Origin: an uncultured Planctomycetota bacterium
GTDB taxonomy: Bacteria; Planctomycetota; Brocadiia; CAIUPP01
DNA: 64,000 nucleotides
Direction of reading: 5' to 3'
NCBI GenBank assembly: GCA_903901045.1
Contig: CAIUPP010000068.1
Location: forward strand, 1-64,000
Shown here: piece by piece, positions 16,555 through 24,867 of the stretch
Position numbering within the stretch: the stretch's first letter is position 1
How the letters are laid out: every line of letters starts with the position of its first letter
Notes under the pieces: generated by a model
Database searches by the model: none
Told to the model about the DNA's origin: nothing
The model's input: the letters and a program-made list of their open reading frames with translations, nothing else
Translations under genes and position numbers: made by a program

Positions 16555-18908
16555 GCCGAATCCTGTATCTCGTGGTGCTGTCCCTCTGCGTATCTCTCTC
16601 CGCGACGGCGGCCGACACGGAAATAGCTCAGGGCTCCGCCGAGGGGCAATGGTCCGTGCTTGTGAAGACCCCGGACGCCGGGGCCAAACCGTTTGACCTC
16701 GACAAGGTCAATGGCTGGCGCGACTACACCAATCGGGGCTACGAGCAGGCCGCGGCAACGGAACTGGCGGGGGTGATCGAGCGCCTGACCGGCGTCAAGC
16801 CGGTGGTCGCCTCTGTGAAGGATGCCGGCTCCACGGCCGCCTATCCCCGCTTCATAGCCATTGGCGAACTGGCCCGCGACCTGGGCGCCCAGCCGCCGGC
16901 AAGCACCTTCGGGATTGACGGAAGCGTCGTGGAAATTCAACCCGATAGAATCCTGCTCGCGGGCGAGACGCCCATGGCTTCGTACTTCGCCATGACCCGC
17001 TTGGCGGAGATGGCGGGATGCCGCTGGTACATGCCGGGGCCTCTCGGCGAGATCATGCCCGCCCGCAAGCCGCTGACCTTTGCGCCGGGGCGGTTTGAAG
17101 AAGTCCCGGCGGTGTGGAGCCGGTTCCTCACACTCAGTGGCGGCAGCCTCGTGGCCAGTCCCGCCGAGCAGGCGCAGTTCCACCGCTGGCTTCTCCATAA
17201 CCGGCAATACGGGGTCTATGTGCATTTCGGGCATATCTGGGCCACCGTGCTTCCGGCCAAGCAGTACTTCCAGGCGCATCCGGAGTGGTACGCACTGAAC
17301 AAGGGCAAGCGCGTCCCCGAGATGCTGTGCACTTCCAACGAGGAGATGACAGCGGAGTTCATCAAGAACTATCGCGCGCGCATCGAGGCCGGGATCAAGA
17401 AGGCGCCCAACCTGAAGTGGTTCTCCATCTCTCAAGACGATGGCATCAACTTCTGCGAATGCGCGAACTGCACGGCCCTCGATCCGGGCCTGAAGGATCC
17501 GATCCTGCCGAATCTGCCGCAGATCACGGACCGGCTGGTGAATTTCTACAACAAAGTCGTGACGGAATTGGTCAAGGACTATCCCGACAAGTATTTCTGC
17601 TTCATCGCCTACGTCAATTCGGCGACGCCGCCCGTCCGGGAAAAGCTGCATCCCCACTTGATGCCGATCATCGCCCCCATCACCTTCTCACGCTATCACG
17701 CCATGAACGCGACGAACTCTGAAACGATGCAGGCGCTCCGCGGTGACGTCGAAGGCTGGGCGAAGGCGTCCAAATACATCGCATACTATGGCTATGCTTA
17801 TAACCTCGGCGACGTCACCTTGCCCTACACCCGCGAGCTTCAGACGCGTTATGACGTTCCCTTCCTGGCGGCGCATGGCCTGGGATGCATGACGATGGAG
17901 ACCATGCCCGGCTGGCAGAATCTGCTGCCCTATTACTACCTCCTGGCCCGGATGAATCTGGACCCGAATCTCGACGCCGACGCCCTCCTGGCGGATTTCT
18001 ACCGCGATTTCTTCGGGCCTGCCGCCGCGGACATGAAGGCCTACATGGACCTGCTCAAGAACGCCTATTCCGGCTCGGACTACGAAATGGGCGGTTGGTG
18101 GGTTGTGCCCCGCGTGTTCACTCCGAAATTCATGAAGAACAGCGGCAAGTGCCTGGCATCGGCGGAAAAAGCCGCCGGCGGCAACGAGGTCCTTGAAGCG
18201 CGAATCCGGATGTGGCGGGTGTCCTACGACAGCGCGCGGCTCGTTCTGCGCATGCGCGAACGGGTTAACGATTTCGATTTCAGCGGCGCCGCGGACTCCA
18301 TGTCCGCGCTGTACGCCCTCGAGGAAAAGGCGCTGGGGGAGAACCAGAAAATGGTCTCCGGGTTTGCCCACAAGTATTGGTGGCCCACCTTCTGGAAGAA
18401 GCCGGTAGACTTCTGCGCCGAGACGCTTCGAGGAGCGAAGGTTCTCTTCAAGTTCCCGGACGAGTGGTATGCCTTCGTGGACTACTCAGGCATCGGCGCG
18501 GCGGGCCGACTCTATGCCCCTGAGTTCCCCCTGTCGCGCTGGATCAAACTCAAGACCTATACCCAGACCATCGGCGAGCAGGGCTACACCCGTTTTCGTG
18601 GGACGATCTGGTACCGGCAGGACTTTGACCTCGGACGTGAGGTGACGGGCAACAAGGTCCACCTGCTCTTTGCGGGTGTGGATGACATGCTGGAGCTGTA
18701 TGTCAATGGCAGGCAGGTCGGGCGGAAGCAGGGGGGGCACTTTGACGCATTCGATTTTGACGTCAGTGAGTTCGTTCGGGCGGGCCGCAACACCGTCGTC
18801 TGCGCGGTCAGCAATCTGGGCGTGACCGAACTGGAGACCGGGGGCATCATGCGGCCGGTCGTCCTCTACAGTCCGCAAGAGCCCGTGCCGGCAGCCACCC
18901 CGAAATAA
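16551..18908 (+). CDS. Secreted DUF4838 protein with C-terminal galactose-binding-like domain
   Basis: A 785-residue exported protein with a cleavable signal peptide (ends SATAA). The N-terminal part (residues 40-160, YPRFIAIGE) resembles the alpha-glucuronidase/hexosaminidase N-terminal fold. The DUF4838 core follows with HPEWYALNKGKR, LCTSNEEM and the hallmark FSISQDDGINFCECANC near residue 300. The last 120 residues form a GH2-type jelly-roll (GTIWYRQDF, FAGVDDMLELYVNGRQVG). DUF4838 proteins are suspected glycoside hydrolases related to GH20/GH67-type barrels, without a defined substrate. The start overlaps the upstream stop as ATGA, so the two are translationally coupled. Confidence 0.85.
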   Translation: MSRILYLVVLSLCVSLSATAADTEIAQGSAEGQWSVLVKTPDAGAKPFDLDKVNGWRDYTNRGYEQAAATELAGVIERLTGVKPVVASVKDAGSTAAYPRFIAIGELARDLGAQPPASTFGIDGSVVEIQPDRILLAGETPMASYFAMTRLAEMAGCRWYMPGPLGEIMPARKPLTFAPGRFEEVPAVWSRFLTLSGGSLVASPAEQAQFHRWLLHNRQYGVYVHFGHIWATVLPAKQYFQAHPEWYALNKGKRVPEMLCTSNEEMTAEFIKNYRARIEAGIKKAPNLKWFSISQDDGINFCECANCTALDPGLKDPILPNLPQITDRLVNFYNKVVTELVKDYPDKYFCFIAYVNSATPPVREKLHPHLMPIIAPITFSRYHAMNATNSETMQALRGDVEGWAKASKYIAYYGYAYNLGDVTLPYTRELQTRYDVPFLAAHGLGCMTMETMPGWQNLLPYYYLLARMNLDPNLDADALLADFYRDFFGPAAADMKAYMDLLKNAYSGSDYEMGGWWVVPRVFTPKFMKNSGKCLASAEKAAGGNEVLEARIRMWRVSYDSARLVLRMRERVNDFDFSGAADSMSALYALEEKALGENQKMVSGFAHKYWWPTFWKKPVDFCAETLRGAKVLFKFPDEWYAFVDYSGIGAAGRLYAPEFPLSRWIKLKTYTQTIGEQGYTRFRGTIWYRQDFDLGREVTGNKVHLLFAGVDDMLELYVNGRQVGRKQGGHFDAFDFDVSEFVRAGRNTVVCAVSNLGVTELETGGIMRPVVLYSPQEPVPAATPK

Positions 18909-18927
18909 CCGTTCCTCACGGAGAGTT

Positions 18928-19000
18928 CATCCGCGCCATCGAAAGCAGGACTGAGCGGAAGAAGCAGGGGGGGCGACGGCGTTAAGCAGATAAGGCCCAC
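18928..19000 (+). repeat. Direct repeat: remnant of the pgi 3' end, copy B
   Basis: A non-coding, diverged copy of the last 14 or so codons and flank of pgi (copy A at 3492-3562). It has 22 identical bases, a diverged middle and an identical GATAAGGCCCAC end. No other part of pgi is present here. Confidence 0.8.
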
Positions 19001-19014
19001 TTCCCGTAAACGCT

Positions 19015-19043
19015 TTGACTCTGCCCCTCCGACGGACTATAAT
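19015..19043 (+). promoter_or_regulatory. Sigma-70-type promoter of the polysaccharide export operon
   Basis: TTGACT at 19015-19020, a 17-base spacer and a perfect TATAAT at 19038-19043, about 80 bases upstream of the ABC permease start. All five following genes are co-directional and closely spaced until the terminator at 24355. Confidence 0.8.
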
Positions 19044-19125
19044 CCGGCTGTAAATTGAAGCAGTTTGCCGCGTTGGGCGCTTCCTTTGCCGGCCCGGGCT
19101 TCTTCAAGAGTGGAACTGTGGCGCA

Positions 19126-19989
19126 ATGCTCGAGACGCCCTCGACAGACCCATTACCAATTCTGGCGGCTCCGACGGTCCATGTCATCGCGCCCCACAAG
19201 GGCTGGCTCGGCCTGAACGTCGGCGAGATGTGGCGTCACAGGGAACTTGCGTATATTTTCGCATGGCGCGACGTGAAGGTCCGCTACAAGCAGACGCTCC
19301 TTGGCTTTCTCTGGGCGTTGCTCCAACCGCTGACCAAACTGGTGATCTTCACTGTGATCTTCGGCCGGTTGGCGAAGATCGACTCGGAAGGCGCCCCGTA
19401 CGCCGTGTTCGTTTACGCCGGACTGCTCCCATGGGAGTTCTTCGCCGAAGCGCTTCAGCGCAGCAGCCAGAGCATCATTGAGCAGCAGTCCCTCGTGACC
19501 AAAGCCTCTTTCCCGCGAATGCTGATGCCCGTGGGCGCGATGGGCGCGAGCCTGGTGGATTTTGCGGTGTCCTTCCTGATCCTGCTCGCGCTGATCCTCT
19601 ATTATCCCGATGTGCACCTGGGCTGGCGGCTCGTGGGAGTGATCCCATTGGTCGTGCTGACCATCATCGTGGCGACGGGGGTGGGCACGTTCCTCAGCGC
19701 ACTCAACGTGGCGTATCGTGATTTTCGCTATGTCATCCCCTTCCTGATTCAAGTCTGGATGTTCCTGACCCCCGTGATCTACCCGGTGAGCGTCGTGCCG
19801 CCCAAGTGGCAGTGGCTGATTTCACTGAACCCGATGTCCGGCATTGTTGACGCCTTTCGGTCGGTCGTCCTCGCCAAGCCAATGGCCTGGACCAACCTGG
19901 GGATCTCCACCAGCGTAGCCTTGCTGGCGTTCGTCGTCGGTGTGAAGTACTTCCGTCGTGTCGAGCGTTCCTTCGCGGACATCATATGA
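19126..19989 (+). CDS. ABC-2 type polysaccharide export permease (Wzm-like)
   Basis: A 287-residue inner-membrane protein with six hydrophobic segments. It starts with the family-typical HRELAYIFAWRDVKVRYKQT amphipathic entry and GFLWALLQPL. Later come LLPWEFFAEALQRSSQSI and the conserved NVAYRDFRYVIPFLIQVWMFLTPVIYP and LNPMSGIVDAFR segments of O-antigen and teichoic-acid exporters. With the ATPase encoded next it would export a lipid-linked surface polysaccharide. It is the first gene behind the promoter at 19015-19043. The ribosome-binding site is weak. Confidence 0.93.
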   Translation: MLETPSTDPLPILAAPTVHVIAPHKGWLGLNVGEMWRHRELAYIFAWRDVKVRYKQTLLGFLWALLQPLTKLVIFTVIFGRLAKIDSEGAPYAVFVYAGLLPWEFFAEALQRSSQSIIEQQSLVTKASFPRMLMPVGAMGASLVDFAVSFLILLALILYYPDVHLGWRLVGVIPLVVLTIIVATGVGTFLSALNVAYRDFRYVIPFLIQVWMFLTPVIYPVSVVPPKWQWLISLNPMSGIVDAFRSVVLAKPMAWTNLGISTSVALLAFVVGVKYFRRVERSFADII

Positions 19990-19999
19990 CAGGATTCTG

Positions 20000-21268
20000 A
20001 TGGCACAACCCGCGATAAAAGTCGAAGGCCTCGGCAAGCTATATCGAATTGGGCCCAGGGGGGGCTATCACACCTTCCGCGAATCGGTCACGGAGTCGGT
20101 CAAGTCGCCATTCCGCTGGCTCGCGCGAATGGGCCAGCCCTCCAGCGCCGCTGCGAATGCCCTCTGGGCGCTCAAGGACGTTTCCTTTGAAGTCCAGGCA
20201 GGCGAAGCCATCGGGATCATCGGGCGCAATGGCGCAGGCAAGAGTACCCTCCTGAAGATACTCAGCGACATCACCGAGCCCACCGAGGGACGCGCGGAGA
20301 TTCGCGGCCGGGTCGGCAGTCTGTTGGAAGTGGGGACCGGGTTTCATCCCGAGCTCAGCGGCCGCGAAAACATTTACCTGACCGGTGCCATCCTGGGAAT
20401 GAGGCGCGCGGAGATCAAGGCAAAATTCGACGAAATCGTTGATTTCTCCGGCGTCGAGAGATTCCTGGAAACCCCGGTAAAACGCTATTCGAGCGGTATG
20501 TGGGTTCGCCTTGGCTTTGCCATCGCGGCGTACCTCCAGCCGGAAATCCTTCTCGTCGACGAAGTCCTCGCCGTCGGCGATGCGGAGTTCCAGAAGAAAT
20601 GCCTGGGGAAGATGGATGATGTGGCCAAGACCGGGCGCACGGTGTTGTTCGTCAGCCACAGCATGCCTGCCATACATAGCCTCTGCACCCGGGCCGTGCT
20701 GCTGGAGCACGGAGGGGTGAGTATCGATGGTGCGCCCGCGGAGGTGATCGCACGCTATATGTCGATCATCGGTGCGGTCCACCGAAAGAACGACTGGCCC
20801 GACCAGGCGGCCGCCCCTGGAAATGAGGATATTCGCGTTCGGAGCGTGCGGGTTGGTTCGACGGACAGCCAGGACACGGCCCTTATCACTATGAAGTCGC
20901 CGATTCGGGTCGTAACAGATTACTGGGTACTCCGGCCGGGGAGGACTCTGCACCTGACTTACCACCTCGTGAACGAGTATGGTGTGACGGTGCTCACGAC
21001 CGGTTGTCCTTCCCGGCAGTGCCAGCCCGGAATCTACCGAAGCAGTTTTTGCCTGCCGGGCGGACTGCTGAACAGCGGAGAGTACTTCCTTCGCCTCCTC
21101 ATCGTTGAGCAGGGCAACCAGGTGACTTTCGACATGGCGGACATCGCGTCATTCTCCGTCGTTGAGGCGGAGAAACGCGAAGGCGCCTGCCTCACTCGCG
21201 AGCCAGGGGTTGTGCAGCCGGTCCTGGCGTGGGACACTTTGCCGCTTGGCAGCGGCGCTGAAGTTTAA
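20000..21268 (+). CDS. ABC polysaccharide export ATPase (Wzt-like)
   Basis: A 422-residue ATPase partner of the permease. Walker A GRNGAGKST (75-83), signature YSSGM, Walker B ILLVDEVLAVGD and the switch histidine in VSHSM are intact, and EVGTGFHPELSGREN is typical of the polysaccharide-export subfamily. The last 150 or so residues (after YMSIIGAV) form a beta-rich extension like the Wzt C-terminal domain. In known systems that domain recognises a terminal modification of the O-polysaccharide chain, so this is likely a chain-end-dependent exporter. The start at 20000 lies ten bases after the permease stop; an in-frame extension upstream overlaps the permease and is unlikely. Confidence 0.93.
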   Translation: MAQPAIKVEGLGKLYRIGPRGGYHTFRESVTESVKSPFRWLARMGQPSSAAANALWALKDVSFEVQAGEAIGIIGRNGAGKSTLLKILSDITEPTEGRAEIRGRVGSLLEVGTGFHPELSGRENIYLTGAILGMRRAEIKAKFDEIVDFSGVERFLETPVKRYSSGMWVRLGFAIAAYLQPEILLVDEVLAVGDAEFQKKCLGKMDDVAKTGRTVLFVSHSMPAIHSLCTRAVLLEHGGVSIDGAPAEVIARYMSIIGAVHRKNDWPDQAAAPGNEDIRVRSVRVGSTDSQDTALITMKSPIRVVTDYWVLRPGRTLHLTYHLVNEYGVTVLTTGCPSRQCQPGIYRSSFCLPGGLLNSGEYFLRLLIVEQGNQVTFDMADIASFSVVEAEKREGACLTREPGVVQPVLAWDTLPLGSGAEV

Positions 21269-21301
21269 AAGGCTCAAAGAGTTCAGACTCGGAGAGTTGG
21301 C

Positions 21302-21961
21302 ATGCGAAGGGTCGTTATCATAGGCGCCGGGGCTCTGGCGCGCGAAGTGCTGGATGCCCTCAATGCTTGTGCAGCAGCGGGCGACCCGGTTGAAATGGTG
21401 GGCTTTGTGGTGGACCCCCAGTATAGCGCGGCCGGCACAATCATCAATGGCCGTCCCGTGCTCGGCGGCTTTGACTGGTTGTCCAGACATGCCCGTGAAG
21501 TCGAGGCGGTCTGCGCTGTGGGACAGCCGGACGTTCGCCGTCAACTCATCCTGGCGGCACAGGCTGCAGGGGTTGCCTTCACTAACGTCATCCACCCTTC
21601 GGCCATCACCAGTCCTTGGGTTACCATGGGACAAGGGAACATGGTCCTCGCAGGGGCCGCGCTCAGTTGTCAAGTCCAGATGGGCCATCATGTACTCGTG
21701 AACTTTCAAGTGACCGTGGCACATGATGTTGTGCTTGAGGACTTCGTTACCGTTTCGCCAGGCGTGCGGCTCTGCGGCCACGTAAGGGTTTGCCGTGGAG
21801 CATTTGTCGGCGCCGGCGCCACCGTTATTGAGAAGTTAACGGTTGGCAAGTGGTCTCTGGTCGGCGCAGGCAGCGCCGTCGTGCGGAACGTGCCCGAAGG
21901 TGCCACGGTACTTGGCGTTCCTGCCACAGCAGTCCACATACGCCAGGAGATGCCGGATTAG
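21302..21961 (+). CDS. NeuD/PglD-like sugar O/N-acyltransferase (left-handed beta helix)
   Basis: A 219-residue acetyltransferase of the NeuD/PglD type. The N-terminal Rossmann-like domain (RRVVIIGAGALAREVLDAL) binds the nucleotide sugar. The C-terminal hexapeptide repeats (about 95-205) form the left-handed beta helix, with H-P-S-A near 99 and the likely catalytic His in the VAHDVVLEDFV stretch. Such enzymes acetylate UDP- or dTDP-amino sugars or sialic acid. The next gene is a sugar aminotransferase, so N-acetylation of the amino sugar it makes is the simplest reading. A GGAGAG ribosome-binding site precedes the ATG. Confidence 0.88.
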   Translation: MRRVVIIGAGALAREVLDALNACAAAGDPVEMVGFVVDPQYSAAGTIINGRPVLGGFDWLSRHAREVEAVCAVGQPDVRRQLILAAQAAGVAFTNVIHPSAITSPWVTMGQGNMVLAGAALSCQVQMGHHVLVNFQVTVAHDVVLEDFVTVSPGVRLCGHVRVCRGAFVGAGATVIEKLTVGKWSLVGAGSAVVRNVPEGATVLGVPATAVHIRQEMPD

Positions 21962-22021
21962 GAACATCATCTCGCGTTCTGCCAAAAAGGCGCGAGGCCT
22001 CTAACGGGGAGCTACCTTGGG

Positions 22022-23221
22022 ATGAAGGCACACAAAGCGGAACTGGCCCTGCTGGGCGGTCCTCCTGCATTTCGAACTATGCTGCACGTGGGTCGCCCAA
22101 ACCTTCCGGACAGGGCGCGGCTGCTGGAGCGCTTCAACGACCTTCTCGACCGGAATTGGCTGACAAATAATGGCCCGCTGGTGGGTGAACTGGAGCAGAG
22201 AGTCGCGGAGTTGACCGGGGTGAAGCACTGCGTTGCCATGTGTAACGGGACCGTCGCCCTGGAAATTGCCATCCGCGCGCTGGGGTTGACCGGCGAAGTG
22301 ATCGTGCCGTCTTTCACCTTTGTTGCCACCGCGCATGCGCTTCAGTGGCAGCAAATCACGCCGGTTTTCTGTGACATCAATCCGGAGACTCACACGATCG
22401 ATCCCGCTCAGGTGGAGGCGTTGATCACACCGCATACCAGCGGAATCATCGGTGTTCATTTGTGGGGGCGTGGATGCGACACCGAAGCCCTGCAGGCGAT
22501 CGCCCATCGTCGCGGACTCGCGCTGTTGTTTGACGCTGCTCACGCCTTTGCCTGCACTCGCGGCGGCAAACCGATCGGTGGGGCCGGCAGGGCCGAGGTC
22601 TTCAGTTTCCATGCCACGAAATTCTTCAACACCTTCGAAGGCGGCGCCGTCACCACGAACGACGATGCCCTGGCCGAGAAAATGCGTCTCATCAAGAACT
22701 TCGGGTTTGCCGGTTACGACAACGTCGTCGAAATCGGTACGAACGGCAAGATGCCGGAGATTTGCGCCGCCATGGGCCTGTGCGGGCTGGATTGCCTGGA
22801 TGAATTCATAGCGACGAACCGCAGGAATTATGCGGCCTACGCACGGGACTTGCAGGGCCTGCGCGGTCTTCGCTTGTTGCCATACGATGAAAGCGAGAAG
22901 AACAACTACCAGTACATAGTCGTTGAAATCGACCCGGGCGCAGCCGGTCTGCGGCGGGATGAACTTGTCAAAGTATTGCATGCAGAGAATGTGCTGGCCC
23001 GTCGTTACTTCTGGCCGGGTTGCCACCGCATGGAACCTTATCGCTCGCTGTACCAGCAGGCCGGCCGAGTATTGCCCGCGACGGACCGTGTTGCAGATCG
23101 CGTGATCGTTCTGCCCACGGGCGCGGCCGTCGGCCCCGAGCAGATCGCGACCCTCTGCTCGATCATCCGCCGCGCGCTCGATCGAGCGGGCGAGGTGCGT
23201 GAGGCGCTCGCCGCCACATGA
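22022..23221 (+). CDS. Nucleotide-sugar aminotransferase, DegT/DnrJ/EryC1/StrS family (VioA/FdtB-like)
   Basis: A 399-residue PLP enzyme. K200 in FSFHATKFFNTFEGGAV is the Schiff-base lysine and Asp171 in LLFDAAHAF the partner. The opening LLGGPPAF...RPNLPD and NRNWLTNNGPLVGELE pattern is typical of the VioA/FdtB branch that aminates dTDP-4-keto or 3-keto-6-deoxyhexoses. With the preceding acyltransferase it would make an N-acetylated dideoxy amino sugar for the exported polysaccharide; the exact sugar is not determined. Its stop overlaps the next start (ATGA). It is only distantly similar to the aminotransferase at 12487-13740. Confidence 0.9.
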   Translation: MKAHKAELALLGGPPAFRTMLHVGRPNLPDRARLLERFNDLLDRNWLTNNGPLVGELEQRVAELTGVKHCVAMCNGTVALEIAIRALGLTGEVIVPSFTFVATAHALQWQQITPVFCDINPETHTIDPAQVEALITPHTSGIIGVHLWGRGCDTEALQAIAHRRGLALLFDAAHAFACTRGGKPIGGAGRAEVFSFHATKFFNTFEGGAVTTNDDALAEKMRLIKNFGFAGYDNVVEIGTNGKMPEICAAMGLCGLDCLDEFIATNRRNYAAYARDLQGLRGLRLLPYDESEKNNYQYIVVEIDPGAAGLRRDELVKVLHAENVLARRYFWPGCHRMEPYRSLYQQAGRVLPATDRVADRVIVLPTGAAVGPEQIATLCSIIRRALDRAGEVREALAAT

Positions 23222-24324
23222 ACTCAAAATCGATTATTGCGCGGCTTGTGGGGCGGGCTCGCAGGACGATGAGGGGATTCGTCCGCGGGGTGCGTGTGCG
23301 TCCCATGCAGGCCGTGCGGTTGCGGAAATACCCCAGGGACGCTCGTCGCCTGATCGTCTTCCTGACTCCGGGGGCTGATGATGTCACCGGGGGGATTCTG
23401 TCCATCTGCGCTCATTACGGCGAGTCCGTCGGTCTTCGCCCCATTCACAATTCGGAGGTCCTTCTTTGCACGGTCCCTGGCGAGCCGATACTTGCGCGGT
23501 ATACCAAGTTTGAGAACAGCAACCGGATCTTCCTGCTTTCGCAAGTGCTGAGTTATTTCAAGCAGGTCGAATCGCTGACGATCCACATACCCGAATATCA
23601 CATCAATGAATTTCTCGCGGGTCTCAGCCGGCGGGAATACGCGGCCCTTCGGCGCGTGAAGGAGTTGCATCTGAATATCATGCTTCAGAACATCCGCTAC
23701 ATCGACGGGCAGAACATAGGCGCACTCAAGGCGCTGGGAAGGACAACGTGCACGACGGCGCACGAACGCTATTCGACTCGAGAGATTCGGGACCGGCTCG
23801 GCGTTCCCCTGCACAGATTGTCCGTGTATGTGAGTCCGGAGCAGTACTGCCGGGCGCCGTATGAGGACAAGGAAGACCTGCTGATAGTTTCGCCCGATGA
23901 GCATCCTCTGAAGAAGGCCATACTTGAAGAAATCGCCGCGAAGCTTCCGCACCTTCGCATCCAAATCATTTCGGGGCTCACTTACGAGCAGTACAAGAGG
24001 ACGATCTGCGCGGCAAAGTGGTCGCTGACCTTTGGGGAAGGGCTGGACGGGTACTTTGTGGAGGCGGTGTTCAGCGGAGCTGTGAGTCTTGCCGCGTACA
24101 ATGAGGAATTCTTCACGCCGGATTTCAAGTCACTTGAAACCGTCTATGACTCCTATCGGAGTCTCAAGGAGCACGTCGTCAGCGACTTGCGGCGGCTTGA
24201 TGAAAAACAGGCCTACGCGGGTTATCAGGCCCGTGAGTTCTCCATGGTAGCCAAGTACTACAATATCACCCTTTACCGCTCGAATCTGGCAAGGTTCTAC
24301 CGCGGCGACTACACTTTTCCGTGA
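23218..24324 (+). CDS. Putative glycosyltransferase or polysaccharide-cluster protein of unknown family
   Basis: A 368-residue protein, last in the export operon and coupled to the aminotransferase by a 4-base overlap. I do not recognise a named family. The first 45 residues are basic without a signal peptide. A strand-turn LIVFLTPGADDVTGGILSI begins the first Rossmann-like half. The C-terminal half (LLIVSPDEHPLKKAILEEI, LRIQIISGLTYEQYKRTICAAKWSLTFGEGLDGYFVEAVFSG) has the look of a GT-B donor-binding lobe, including an FGEGLDGYFVEAVFSG segment where GT4-type enzymes carry their E-x7-E region. Context favours a sugar transferase, but this is inference. Confidence 0.55.
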   Translation: MNSKSIIARLVGRARRTMRGFVRGVRVRPMQAVRLRKYPRDARRLIVFLTPGADDVTGGILSICAHYGESVGLRPIHNSEVLLCTVPGEPILARYTKFENSNRIFLLSQVLSYFKQVESLTIHIPEYHINEFLAGLSRREYAALRRVKELHLNIMLQNIRYIDGQNIGALKALGRTTCTTAHERYSTREIRDRLGVPLHRLSVYVSPEQYCRAPYEDKEDLLIVSPDEHPLKKAILEEIAAKLPHLRIQIISGLTYEQYKRTICAAKWSLTFGEGLDGYFVEAVFSGAVSLAAYNEEFFTPDFKSLETVYDSYRSLKEHVVSDLRRLDEKQAYAGYQAREFSMVAKYYNITLYRSNLARFYRGDYTFP

Positions 24325-24354
24325 CGGCCCGCAGGAGAGCGCCTTTGCTAAATT

Positions 24355-24399
24355 GAAAAGGCCCACAGGAGACAAGAAGTCCCTCCTGTGGGCCTTTTC
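24355..24399 (+). terminator. Strong rho-independent terminator after the polysaccharide operon
   Basis: Perfect 16-17-base stem (AAAAGGCCCACAGGAG and its complement) around a short loop, ending in TTTTC. The A-tract on the left arm and T-tract on the right make it potentially bidirectional. The lower-G+C element begins directly after it. Confidence 0.9.
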
Positions 24400-24503
24400 A
24401 CTGGCTCCCCGATTTTGACGCTGCACAAACACGCCAATTTATAGCTTACGACCGTGCCCGCATCAATTGGCACCCCAATCGTAAGAAAAGCCCCAGCCTA
24501 CGG

Positions 24504-24833
24504 TTGTGGGACGCAGTGCTTGACGCTCCCCCCATCCATCACCCCATCGGATACTACGTCCAGCGGGCCGAGGACTACGCCAACGCACTCGCTTCAGGTG
24601 AGTTTTCCAGTCTGCGCGCCCTGTCAAGAAAGGAGGGTATCAGCCCTGCGCGGGTCTGCCAACTTCTACGCCTGCACAGGCTCGACGAGGGCATACGAGC
24701 CGACCTCAAGACGAACGGGAATGGCTGGACGGTACGGCGGCTCTATTCGTTGGCACCACTCCCAAAAGAGGAACAACGGTCAGCGTACTTTGAGCCGCAG
24801 AAACCGGGCAATGGTGCGCGGCAGAGGCAGTGA
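24504..24833 (+). CDS. Small HTH protein resembling recombinase-associated helix-turn-helix segments
   Basis: A 109-residue basic protein with a ParB/KorB-like helix-turn-helix: FSSLRALSRKEGISPARVCQLLRLHRLDEGIRADL, about residues 35-70. Such a segment occurs at the C-terminus of many large serine recombinases and as stand-alone small proteins near them. The best start seems to be TTG at 24504. No good ribosome-binding site is seen and the N-terminus could be truncated at the element's left boundary. A role in controlling recombination is inferred from family and place. Confidence 0.5.
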   Translation: MWDAVLDAPPIHHPIGYYVQRAEDYANALASGEFSSLRALSRKEGISPARVCQLLRLHRLDEGIRADLKTNGNGWTVRRLYSLAPLPKEEQRSAYFEPQKPGNGARQRQ

Positions 24834-24867
24834 AGTTCAACACACCGTTAGAGAAAGGAGCAGGACG

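Noticed and set aside
12487-23221. The two DegT-family aminotransferases as a recent duplication
   Set aside because: They share only family motifs; their N-termini, lengths and PLP-lysine surroundings differ, so they are distant paralogues.
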